Positions 7,547-15,447 of a stretch of 64,000 bases of DNA are shown here, piece by piece. The position numbers and the translations under genes were made by a program. The first letter of the stretch is position 1. Every line of letters starts with the position of its first letter. Under the pieces are notes generated by a model. It made no database searches and was not told where the DNA came from. It saw only the letters and a list, made by a program, of their open reading frames with translations. Source of the stretch: Mucilaginibacter sp. OK268 (GTDB taxonomy: Bacteria > Bacteroidota > Bacteroidia > Sphingobacteriales > Sphingobacteriaceae); contig NZ_FNJV01000002.1 in assembly GCF_900103125.1 (NCBI RefSeq), forward strand, positions 744,001-808,000, in the 5' to 3' direction.

Positions 7547-9061
7547 TTACCAGCCCGCGTTTTGTTTGATAATGCCATTGCTGCGGTCAATTTCTTTTTG
7601 GGGTACTGCCCAAACACTATTTACAGCAGGGTTAAAGTTACGTGCAGGCCATATTACGGAACCGGTATAACCATGTAAAGGCTTGGCATAGGTTGCCGCG
7701 GCATCGCCCCAGCGTACCAGGTCGCGGTGACGGTCGGACCATTCACCTGCCAGTTCACAACGGCGTTGGTTTTTCAGATCGGCCATGGTAGCGCCCTGGA
7801 TAGCTTTCAGGCCGGCACGCTGACGGATCATATTGATCTCCGCATCGGCATTTTTGCCTTGCATCAGCTCGGCTTCTGCCTTGATCAGGATAACCTCGGC
7901 ATAACGCATCAATGGTACATTCAGGTTGGTTGTTGGGTGGTCGCCATTAGGACTGATAGACGATCCTACCGGATTAGCATAAGTGAATGGCTCCATATAC
8001 TTGTTGAACTGGTAACCGGAAAGACTGTTTACTGAAGCGTAAGTTTTTGGGGCACCAAAATACTGAAACACATCGCCTGGTTTCAGGATAGTGGCTTCGC
8101 GACGTTTGTCGCCAGCTTCAAAAGCATCATACAGCTCTTTGGTGGGCTGATAATAGCCCCAGCCGTTAAATAGTCCCCAACCTTTGTTCTCGAGCATTAC
8201 GCCCGGCAGGATGCTACCCCAGCCGGAAGAACCTTTTGCTGTGCTCAACGCCGACCAGATATATTCTGTGCTGAAGTTATTGGCCGCTTTAAAAACATCG
8301 GCAAAGTTTGGCAATAAGGCGCGTTTACCCTGATTGATCACCGAGTCGGCATATTTTTGGGCATTGGCATAATCCTTTTTAAACAGATACATTTTTGCCA
8401 GGTAACCCCAGGCAGCTACTTTGTGAGGCCTGCCCTGATCGGCAGGACTCAGTTGATCAAAATAGGGCAACAGATTGGCCGCCTTTTTCAGCTCGCCTTC
8501 AATGTAGTTGTAGTTTTCGGTAACGTTGGCTGCCCTTGGTGTAGGGTTGGGGTCGTTATTATTGGCACGGGTGATGATGGGCAAGCCTGCACGATCGTCA
8601 CCATAGTTATAGGCCATTTGAAAATACATCAAGCCGCTTAAAAAATAGGCCTCGCCCATGTAACGGTTTTTCAGGGAACCGTCCATGCTGATGGCAGGCA
8701 CCTTGTTGATCACGTCATTGGCACGCCTGATCACTTGATAACGCATATCCCATTGGTCAACCGTGTAACCGCCGGAGTAATAGGTTGGGCTGAAATTCTT
8801 GATAGCATCCGCATTGGTATTGATACGACCGGTCACCATATCGTCGCTGGCGTTGATGAACCACATATAACCACGACCATAAAACTCTTCGCCGTCAAAA
8901 GGCTCGTACATGGCGTTTACACCCAACAGGGCATCGTCGCCGGTTTGCCAGAAGTTATTTTCAGACACCGCGCCTTGTGGCTTGATATCCAGATTTTTGG
9001 AGCAGGCACCCAAAAGCATGCTTGCCGATATTGCTAATATAATATTGCTGATCTTTTTCAT
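7547..9061 (-). CDS. SusD/RagB family nutrient-binding outer membrane lipoprotein
   Basis: The 504-residue lipoprotein has signal peptide MKKISNIILAISASMLLGAC with the lipidated Cys20. The body shows the SusD pattern: a TPR-like helical N-terminal half (AYFLSGLMYFQMAYNYG, VAAWGYLAKMYLFKKDYANA) and a C-terminal RagB part ending NPAVNSVWAVPQKEIDRS. With its partner SusC, 11 bp upstream, it forms the lid of an outer-membrane importer of glycans or other polymers. No glycoside hydrolase, sulfatase or peptidase lies beside the pair, so the substrate cannot be inferred. Confidence 0.94.
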   Translation of the reverse strand: MKKISNIILAISASMLLGACSKNLDIKPQGAVSENNFWQTGDDALLGVNAMYEPFDGEEFYGRGYMWFINASDDMVTGRINTNADAIKNFSPTYYSGGYTVDQWDMRYQVIRRANDVINKVPAISMDGSLKNRYMGEAYFLSGLMYFQMAYNYGDDRAGLPIITRANNNDPNPTPRAANVTENYNYIEGELKKAANLLPYFDQLSPADQGRPHKVAAWGYLAKMYLFKKDYANAQKYADSVINQGKRALLPNFADVFKAANNFSTEYIWSALSTAKGSSGWGSILPGVMLENKGWGLFNGWGYYQPTKELYDAFEAGDKRREATILKPGDVFQYFGAPKTYASVNSLSGYQFNKYMEPFTYANPVGSSISPNGDHPTTNLNVPLMRYAEVILIKAEAELMQGKNADAEINMIRQRAGLKAIQGATMADLKNQRRCELAGEWSDRHRDLVRWGDAAATYAKPLHGYTGSVIWPARNFNPAVNSVWAVPQKEIDRSNGIIKQNAGW

Positions 9062-9072
9062 GATTGCTTTAC

Positions 9073-12000
9073 TTACAGATTTAAATTGATACCGAAAATA
9101 AATGAGCGCGATTGCGGGTAACGGCCTACGTCGATACCGTAGTTATCAAAGCCAACCTCCGGATCAAAACCTTTGTATTTGGTAATGGTGAACAGGTTGT
9201 TTGATGTGGTGTATATGCGCAAGCTGCTGATACCGGCACGGGTTAACAAGGCCGGCGAAAAGGTATAACCCAGGGTTACGTTCTTAAAGCGCAGGTATGA
9301 ACCGTTCTCGATATAAAAATCGGAGTTGGTACCAAAGTTGCCGTTAGCATCGCTGGCAGTTACACGCGGGATAGTGGTGTTGGTATGCTGTGGTGTCCAG
9401 GCATTCAGCACGTCTTTCAGCAGGTTGTAGTTTTGACCCAAACCGCCGGCATTTAAGCTGGTATATTTTAAGGCATTGTACAATTTGTTACCTTGTACGC
9501 CTTGTAAAAAGATGTTCAGATCGAAACCTTTGTAGCTGGCGTTCAGGCTCAGGCCATAGGTAAACTTAGGATAGGCGCTGCCCAGGAACTGACGGTCGCT
9601 ATCGTTAATTTTTCCATCGCCATTAGCATCCACAAAACGGATATCACCCGGTTTAGCATTTGGCTGAATAGGTGTACCGTTGGGACCTTTGTAAGCGTCC
9701 ACCTCTGCCTGGCTTTGGAACAAACCGTTGGTTTTGATAGAGTAGTACGAATAAAGCGGCTGACCAACCTGAACCCAGGCAGGTGCCAGCAAGCCACGCA
9801 CGCTCGGGCTTACACCTGGAATAGTTGTAGCACCATTAGGTAAAGACAGTAATTTATTGGTGAGTGTGCTAACGTTGGCATTGATACCATAACGGAATGC
9901 TTTTTTAGGATCGCTGTTATAACCCAGGCTCAATTCAATACCCTTGTCACGTGCCTCGCCACCGTTAAGCCATATAGTGTTTAATCCTATGCCTGCCCTT
10001 GTTTGCAGTAGCATATTCGTAGTTCTCTTAACAAAATAGTCGGCAGTTAAGGTGATACGCTCATTCAGGAAACCCAGATCTAAACCTACGTCGGTTTGTT
10101 TTGAACGGGCCCAGGTTAGGTTCGGGTTGCCCCTATCATAGCTGTAATAACCGTTTAATGGTGCCGGGTCTGAACCCAGGTAAATATTACCTACGCTGAG
10201 AGGAGGGCTTACCGCTATTGTATTTACAGATGATAAGTTACCCAATACACCATAGCTACCCCTGATCTTTAAATTGCTCAGCCAGGTTAGTTTCTGCATA
10301 AAATTCTCACGGCTTAAAACCCATCCGGCAGACACCGAACCAAAGTTCTGGAACCTGTTTTGGGGAGCCACCAATGATGTTCCGTCCTTACGACCGGTTA
10401 ATGATAAGAGATATTTACCATCGTAATCATAATTAACACGGGCAAGGTAGGAGATCAAGGCTTCGTCAGACCGGTAATCGCCGGGTTTTGGAACCGGGGT
10501 ACCAGTACCATTGATAAAATAGCGGAACAGCGGATCTTCATTGCTAAAACCTGAAAGGGAAGCTGACAGACCCATGCTGCTGTTTTTCTGATAGGTATAA
10601 CCAGCCACTACATCCAGGTTGTTTTTACCTAATGTTTTCTTGTAGTTTAAAGTTTGCTCGGTCAGGAACCTTGAATCCTGTGATGATGATTCATTTAAGG
10701 TATTGGTTAAGCTGGGTTTACCAACCTCAGGCACAATCGGCGAAAAGCCTTTGAAATAATAGAAGTTTTTAGTTACCGAATAGTTCGACCTGAATTTAAG
10801 GCCGGGAATAATGCTGGCCTCAAAATATGGGTTAGCGATAATGGTATTTACCGGGTTGCTGGTGTCAATACGCTCCAGGTTGGCAACCGGGTTAACTACG
10901 TCGCCATATGAACCCGCGTAGGTTATAGGCAAGCCTGAGTAAGCGCCTGATGGGGTACGCACTGTAATACTTGGCGGATAAAATATGGCTGCCTGAATAG
11001 CGCCGGTATAACCGCTGAACGTGTTGGTACCACGACCATCGGAATAGGTATAAGATAAATTTTCGCCAACCTTTAACCAGTTATTCAACTGATGGGTGGA
11101 GTTGATGCGATAAGCATAACGCTCAGAGTAGGTATTCAATAATACCCCTGTTCCTTTGCGATAGTTAAAACTCATGAAATAGTCGGATTTATCGTTACCA
11201 CCGTTCAGGCTCACGTTATAATCCTGGGTATGCCCTGTTCTGAATACCTCATCAACCCAGTTGGTACGGGTTATTTGTCCGTCGGGATATTTGGTAGCAT
11301 CAAAAGCCGGGAGGCGCGGCTTGCCAGCGTTATCAGCAGCAGTATTGTATACATCGGCATACTCTTTGGCATCCAGTGCTTCCAGTTTTTTCCAGGCATT
11401 CGCAAAACCTTGTTTGGCATCAAAAGAGATATTCATTTTGCCTTTGGTGCCTTTTTTGGTAGTGATGAGGATAACACCGCCAGATGCACGGGCTCCATAG
11501 ATAGCCGCCGAAGCATCTTTCAATACCGAAATAGACTCTACGTCATTTGGGTTGATCACGGGTGTACCAGGATAAAAAACCGATCCGTCTATAACATATA
11601 GGGGTTGCTCGCCATTGATACCGCCCAGTCCGCGAATGTTTACCTGCGGTGCATTGGTAGGGTCGCCACCATTGTTATTTACAACCACACCGGCCGCTTT
11701 GCCTTGCAAGGCTTCCTGCAAGTTGTTGAACGAGCGTGATGATACTTTATCCAAACCAACGGTTGATACCGCTCCCGATAAAGTTGAACGGGTTTGTGTA
11801 CCGTAACCTATAACTACCACTTCTTTTAACGACTGACTATTGGCTTTCAGCACCACATCAATATTTTGTTGTCCTTTTACCGGGATTTCCTGGCTGTCGT
11901 AACCAATGTATTTAAAAACCAGTATCGAAGTTTCATCGGTGCTCAGAGAATACTTGCCTTCGGTATTGGTCATGGTGCCGGTAGTTGTTCCCTTTACGGC

Positions 12001-12477
12001 AACGCTTACGCCGATCAGGGTTTCACCGCTTTCGTCGGTTACTTTTCCTGATACAGTAATATTGGCTTTTACCACCAGCTCTTTTTCTTTGGCTTTTACT
12101 ACTGGTTGTTGTTTTTCAACCTGTAATAATATATGCTCCTCATCAACCTGTCTGATGTTACCTTTGTAACCTTTAATCAGTTCTTTCAGCACGTTAACCA
12201 ACAACTCATTGTCGGCAGATATGGAAATTTCTCTGTCGGCATCAAAGCTGGTGGAGTTGTAACCTATTTTGAATGAGGTTTTTTGTTCGATCAATCTAAA
12301 AACGCTTTTGATACTTTGATTTTTTGCGTTCAGGCTGATGCGGATGGTATTCATGGTTTGTGCAGCGGCCGAAAAAGACGGGCTTGAGCATACGCCAATA
12401 ATGACCAGGACGATGCAGTAGGATGCCAGCCATTTGAGGTGATTTTTTAATGATAATATGTGTAATAGATTTCTCAT
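9073..12477 (-). CDS. SusC/RagA family TonB-linked outer membrane receptor with STN domain
   Basis: The 1134-residue protein has a signal peptide (about 1-39), then an STN domain (43-120) like that of FecA-type signalling receptors. A CarboxypepD_reg-like beta-sandwich follows (about 141-215), then the SusC connector LKEVVVIGYGTQ (217-228), a plug and a 22-strand barrel ending in a C-terminal aromatic strand. It imports a bound substrate across the outer membrane using TonB energy. The STN domain implies that it signals substrate to the FecR at 12608, which controls the sigma factor at 13743. The gene order sigma, FecR, SusC, SusD fits one regulon. Confidence 0.95.
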   Translation of the reverse strand: MRNLLHILSLKNHLKWLASYCIVLVIIGVCSSPSFSAAAQTMNTIRISLNAKNQSIKSVFRLIEQKTSFKIGYNSTSFDADREISISADNELLVNVLKELIKGYKGNIRQVDEEHILLQVEKQQPVVKAKEKELVVKANITVSGKVTDESGETLIGVSVAVKGTTTGTMTNTEGKYSLSTDETSILVFKYIGYDSQEIPVKGQQNIDVVLKANSQSLKEVVVIGYGTQTRSTLSGAVSTVGLDKVSSRSFNNLQEALQGKAAGVVVNNNGGDPTNAPQVNIRGLGGINGEQPLYVIDGSVFYPGTPVINPNDVESISVLKDASAAIYGARASGGVILITTKKGTKGKMNISFDAKQGFANAWKKLEALDAKEYADVYNTAADNAGKPRLPAFDATKYPDGQITRTNWVDEVFRTGHTQDYNVSLNGGNDKSDYFMSFNYRKGTGVLLNTYSERYAYRINSTHQLNNWLKVGENLSYTYSDGRGTNTFSGYTGAIQAAIFYPPSITVRTPSGAYSGLPITYAGSYGDVVNPVANLERIDTSNPVNTIIANPYFEASIIPGLKFRSNYSVTKNFYYFKGFSPIVPEVGKPSLTNTLNESSSQDSRFLTEQTLNYKKTLGKNNLDVVAGYTYQKNSSMGLSASLSGFSNEDPLFRYFINGTGTPVPKPGDYRSDEALISYLARVNYDYDGKYLLSLTGRKDGTSLVAPQNRFQNFGSVSAGWVLSRENFMQKLTWLSNLKIRGSYGVLGNLSSVNTIAVSPPLSVGNIYLGSDPAPLNGYYSYDRGNPNLTWARSKQTDVGLDLGFLNERITLTADYFVKRTTNMLLQTRAGIGLNTIWLNGGEARDKGIELSLGYNSDPKKAFRYGINANVSTLTNKLLSLPNGATTIPGVSPSVRGLLAPAWVQVGQPLYSYYSIKTNGLFQSQAEVDAYKGPNGTPIQPNAKPGDIRFVDANGDGKINDSDRQFLGSAYPKFTYGLSLNASYKGFDLNIFLQGVQGNKLYNALKYTSLNAGGLGQNYNLLKDVLNAWTPQHTNTTIPRVTASDANGNFGTNSDFYIENGSYLRFKNVTLGYTFSPALLTRAGISSLRIYTTSNNLFTITKYKGFDPEVGFDNYGIDVGRYPQSRSFIFGINLNL

Positions 12478-12584
12478 TTTTATAATGTTATTTTATGTGA
12501 TAAAAAAGAATCGTTAAAAATGACATGGTCTGCTGCTACAGCAGCCATATAGCAGGCAGGTGTTCGCGCATCTGCCTGTTTTTT
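12460..12584 (+). ncRNA. Putative antisense RNA opposite the susC leader (5' end not defined)
   Basis: The plus strand of the FecR-SusC gap carries two hairpins (12526-12547 and 12553-12578) and then six T, although no plus-strand gene exists here. A TAGATTTC at 12466-12473 is one base off a Bacteroidota -7 box, so a short RNA antisense to the susC start is possible. Antisense RNAs at this position (DonS) are known for Bacteroides sigma/anti-sigma SusC loci. The 5' end and the promoter are guesses. Confidence 0.35.
12553..12584 (+). terminator. Rho-independent terminator on the strand opposite to susC
   Basis: CAGGCAGGTG (12553-12562) pairs with CATCTGCCTG (12569-12578) with one G-T wobble and a TTCGCG loop. 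TTTTTT follows at 12579-12584 on the plus strand. Read on the minus strand there is no T-run, so it does not serve the flanking minus-strand genes. Confidence 0.65.
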
Positions 12585-12607
12585 GTTTGGGGGGACGGCT
12601 ACATAGC

Positions 12608-13588
12608 TTAACGGCAATTTTGTGATTGAATGAAAATTTTATGGTTGGTGTACTGATAGGTAATGCCTGTAAGCTGACTCAACACCCGGAGCACTTTATC
12701 TAAAGGCTGGCTGTTAAAACCGATGGTATATTTGCAATTGCGCCCGGGTTTATCCTGCAACTGAACATCTATATTATACATTCTGGATAGTGTTGAAGTT
12801 ATTTCGGGGATGGTAGCCTCGTCAAAATAAAGCTGACCGTTTTGCCAGGCGCTCAACTTGTCGGCATCGGCAGTTTTAATATAATGCCCGTGTGCCTGGC
12901 AGTTATAAACCAGCATTAAATTGCGGGTAAGCACTTTACCCATAGCAACCACTTTGTTAGCCGCTTTCTTTTCGCCTACGCTTACCATACCGCTTACTAC
13001 AGCTATCTTATATTCGCTTTCATTATTATAGGCGTGCACGTTAAACTGGGTCCCCAGTACCTGGGTTTGTATGTTCCCGGTGGTCACTATAAAAGGTTTG
13101 GTTGCATCATGCTTTACATGAAAAAAGCCTTCGCCTGTGAGTTTAACTATCCGCTTTTTTTCGCCAAAATCAGCGCTGAGGGTTAAAACAGATGATGAGT
13201 TGAGGGTTACTATGGTACTATCAGGCAGGGTTAACACCTTGCGTTCACCACGGGCAGTAAAATATTGCTGCAAGGCCTGTGGGGCAGGCTGCTTCCATTT
13301 GGAGTACAGTAAAAAGCCGCCGGGCACCAGTAATAACAGCGCGGCTACTTTAAGGTATTGGAGTACATACACTCTTCGCCCGGCCGATCGTGATGGTATG
13401 CCTTTGAGCACACGTTTCCGGATGCGGTTTAAGATACGGTCTTCTGCCGATGGTGTAATACCGCTTAGTGATGTGTTATCTAATTTATTGAGCCAGGCCT
13501 CTACACGGGCCCGTTCATCGGGTGTACATTCGTCCTTCTGGTACTTTTGTAATAATGCTTTGATCTCTGCAGATTCTTTTGTGTTCAT
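12608..13588 (-). CDS. FecR family anti-sigma regulator
   Basis: The 326-residue protein has a single membrane helix (about 79-96, VAALLLLVPGGFLLYS). The cytoplasmic N-terminal ~70 residues would bind the sigma factor. The periplasmic side has a FecR domain (about 105-210, with GERKVLTLPDSTIVTLNSSS and GEGFFHVKHDATKPFIVTT) and a C-terminal DUF4974 module (YNIDVQLQDKPG...LSQLTGITY). It relays the state of the STN-bearing SusC to the ECF sigma encoded upstream. It lies between those two genes in the same orientation. Confidence 0.94.
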   Translation of the reverse strand: MNTKESAEIKALLQKYQKDECTPDERARVEAWLNKLDNTSLSGITPSAEDRILNRIRKRVLKGIPSRSAGRRVYVLQYLKVAALLLLVPGGFLLYSKWKQPAPQALQQYFTARGERKVLTLPDSTIVTLNSSSVLTLSADFGEKKRIVKLTGEGFFHVKHDATKPFIVTTGNIQTQVLGTQFNVHAYNNESEYKIAVVSGMVSVGEKKAANKVVAMGKVLTRNLMLVYNCQAHGHYIKTADADKLSAWQNGQLYFDEATIPEITSTLSRMYNIDVQLQDKPGRNCKYTIGFNSQPLDKVLRVLSQLTGITYQYTNHKIFIQSQNCR

Positions 13589-13742
13589 CTGCCCATATAA
13601 TCGGTGCTTACCGAAAATAGTACCGTTAAATAATCATCAAGTGTTTATTAAATCAATGTTACCCGAATTTTAGATTATGGGATTTTTGGACTATGGGATT
13701 GAGAGAACAAGGAGCTAGGTTTTTGGAGAAATCTAAAATCGA

Positions 13743-14348
13743 TCAGTTTCGGAGGAACAGGATCTTCACCACGATCAAAAACATCGGGAAGCTTTCCATC
13801 CGTTTTAACCGTAGTTGCAGGCGTTTCAAGGCTATAGTGAGGTTGTTTTTTACGGTTTGCTCAGATAAAGCCAGGCGACCGGCAATTTCCTTAACCGGCA
13901 GTTGCTCCACCCGGCTTAGTTTAAATACATTGCGAACATTGTCGGGCATTTTATCTACTTCAGAGCTTAGCCAGTCTTCCAGTTCAGCTTCAATAACTTC
14001 ATGTTCTGGTGACGGGGATACTAGGTGTTCATAATCAGGCAGCAACGCTTCAAAGTGAGCTATTTTTTTACTACCGGTGACATAAAAGTCAATAGTTTTA
14101 TTTTTGGCCGCCTTAAATAAATAGGGAGAAAGCGTATCGTTGATGGCCACGGCATAGCGGTTGTTCCACAGGGAAATAAAAATATCCTGTACAGCTTCTT
14201 CCGATGTTTCGAGCGAGCCGGTTTTGGAGAGTATGTATCGAAAAAGGGCTTTATCGTACCGTTGCATCAGCGCCAGCAGAGCCTGCTCATCATCGTCCTG
14301 AATCCGCGCCAGTAAATCAGTATCCGAAATAAACCTGCCACGCATCAT
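13743..14348 (-). CDS. ECF RNA polymerase sigma factor (FecI-like)
   Basis: The 201-residue protein has sigma region 2 (DLLARIQDDDEQALLALMQRYDKALFRYI, EEAVQDIFISLWNNR) and region 4 (LSRVEQLPVKEIAGRLALSEQTVKNNLTIALKRLQ) but no regions 1 or 3, as in ECF factors. It should transcribe the downstream susC-susD pair when released by FecR. Two adjacent ATGs (MM) are possible starts, at 14348 and 14345. A TAnnTTTG box ends 4 bp before the first, suggesting a leaderless message. Confidence 0.93.
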   Translation of the reverse strand: MMRGRFISDTDLLARIQDDDEQALLALMQRYDKALFRYILSKTGSLETSEEAVQDIFISLWNNRYAVAINDTLSPYLFKAAKNKTIDFYVTGSKKIAHFEALLPDYEHLVSPSPEHEVIEAELEDWLSSEVDKMPDNVRNVFKLSRVEQLPVKEIAGRLALSEQTVKNNLTIALKRLQLRLKRMESFPMFLIVVKILFLRN

Positions 14349-14352
14349 GCCG

Positions 14353-14380
14353 CAAACTTACCCCTGCACCTTTAACTCAA
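14353..14380 (-). promoter_or_regulatory. Promoter of the ECF sigma gene, giving a near-leaderless transcript
   Basis: On the minus strand, TTG (14378-14380) and TAAGTTTG (14353-14360, a perfect TAnnTTTG) are separated by 17 bp. The -7 box ends four bases before the ATG at 14348. Transcription would therefore start at or beside the start codon. The consensus is that described for Bacteroidota primary sigma; no start site has been mapped here. Confidence 0.5.
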
Positions 14381-14439
14381 TGTTAGCTCAGCATAAAATA
14401 TCACGGTTTTTAATTTTAGGCTATCAGGTCTATAAATAC

Positions 14440-14475
14440 AAAAGGAGTCCCTTAAAAATTTAAGAGGCTCCTTTT
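14440..14475 (-). terminator. Terminator after the DUF4249 gene
   Basis: AAAAGGAGTCCCTTAAA (14440-14456) and TTTAAGAGGCTCCTTTT (14459-14475) form a stem with one wobble and one mismatch. On the minus strand it follows the DUF4249 gene and ends in TTTTG. It separates that transcript from the sigma gene at 14348. Confidence 0.6.
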
Positions 14476-14495
14476 GTTACCCGTTTAATTAACAT

Positions 14496-14579
14496 GTCAT
14501 TGCGAGCGCAGCGTGGCAATCTCCTCATGTTGAATAAGAATAGCTACGGGATTGCTTCGTCGTTCCTCCTCGCAATGAC
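14496..14579. repeat. REP-like palindromic repeat (GTCATTGCGAGG type), copy C, inverted
   Basis: GTCATTGCGAGCGCAGCGTG at the left and TCGTTCCTCCTCGCAATGAC at the right are the two arms of the family in the reverse order to copy B. An open frame running through it (about 14494-14754) is not a gene. Confidence 0.85.
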
Positions 14580-14619
14580 ATCAAATGACATCAGGGAAAT
14601 AAGTCATGGTCTATCAGCT

Positions 14620-15444
14620 TTAATTAGCCGGAACTGTTATAGTTTTACGCGTAATGGGATAGGCACTAAAATAGCCCAGCACCCCGCCGGTAATATTACT
14701 GGTTGGATTGGTTGGCGCGGCGTTGTTGCCATCGCCTGTGGAACCGGCATTTAAACTAAAAAAGTATTTATAGACCGCGGCATCAATACATTCCATCTCG
14801 ATCATGAGCTGTTTGCCGGTCCTGATCTCACGGGCGGGATCATCATTATCATTATTGAAGTTAAGGCGACTGTTTACGGTTTGGCCATTGGTAAACTCAT
14901 CATCGTCTACAAATAAGCTTTTTTCTTTTCTGCCGTCAATGTATTCAATAAAACGGTAGTAGTTATCCTCGCCGGCAGGGTCTTGAAACTTTACCGTAGC
15001 TACCCGCAGTTTGGTTTTGTCTTTATTGGTACCAAACTCATCATTAACTACATAAATACTGTCCAGCTTTACAATCTGAGGCATGGTACTGGTTGAGGTG
15101 TAGGTTTTATCATTCAGCTTAACCGTTAAATGATAAGTATGCCCCGGTACACCAATAAGAGTGCTGTTCTGGTAAATACCTGAGGCAGTAGGGTCAAAAT
15201 TATAAACGGTGCCATCCACATCAACACTTACCTGCGCGCCGCTGATGCCGGTAAAAGTAGTCTCGTCGTAAAAATTCTGCGACCGGCTTATCGATACTTT
15301 GGCACCGCCGGCTTCATTACTTATCGTACCTTCTATCACTGTTTGGGGGCCGCTATTATTCAATTTCAGGTCGATAACCTTTTCGCAGGAGCTCAATAGC
15401 CCCAGCAGGATCATCAATATGGCCGAAAAACGTATAGTATGCAT
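14620..15444 (-). CDS. DUF4249 domain outer-membrane lipoprotein
   Basis: The 274-residue protein has signal peptide MHTIRFSAILMILLGLLSSC with lipidated Cys20. The opening CEKVIDLKL...VIEGTISNEAGGAKVSIS is typical of DUF4249. This family, of unproven function, is almost always encoded directly after a TonB-dependent receptor in Bacteroidota, as here (3 bp gap). It presumably works with the receptor as a surface or periplasmic partner, in the role SusD plays for SusC. The beta-rich body (TGISGAQVSVDVDGTVYNF, GVPGHTYHLTVKLNDKTY) fits an immunoglobulin-like fold. Confidence 0.9.
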   Translation of the reverse strand: MHTIRFSAILMILLGLLSSCEKVIDLKLNNSGPQTVIEGTISNEAGGAKVSISRSQNFYDETTFTGISGAQVSVDVDGTVYNFDPTASGIYQNSTLIGVPGHTYHLTVKLNDKTYTSTSTMPQIVKLDSIYVVNDEFGTNKDKTKLRVATVKFQDPAGEDNYYRFIEYIDGRKEKSLFVDDDEFTNGQTVNSRLNFNNDNDDPAREIRTGKQLMIEMECIDAAVYKYFFSLNAGSTGDGNNAAPTNPTSNITGGVLGYFSAYPITRKTITVPAN

Positions 15445-15447
15445 GTG

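Noticed and set aside
7189..7670. Plus-strand frames in the repeat-rich gap before susD
   Set aside because: They are made of palindromic repeats and the antisense of the susD 3' end, with no protein-like pattern.
12553..12584. Hairpin read as a minus-strand terminator between FecR and susC
   Set aside because: The T-run exists only on the plus strand, so it would not stop minus-strand transcription; it is reported as an antisense terminator instead.
14494..14754. Plus-strand open frame of 86 codons
   Set aside because: It starts in a palindromic repeat and continues antisense to the DUF4249 gene.
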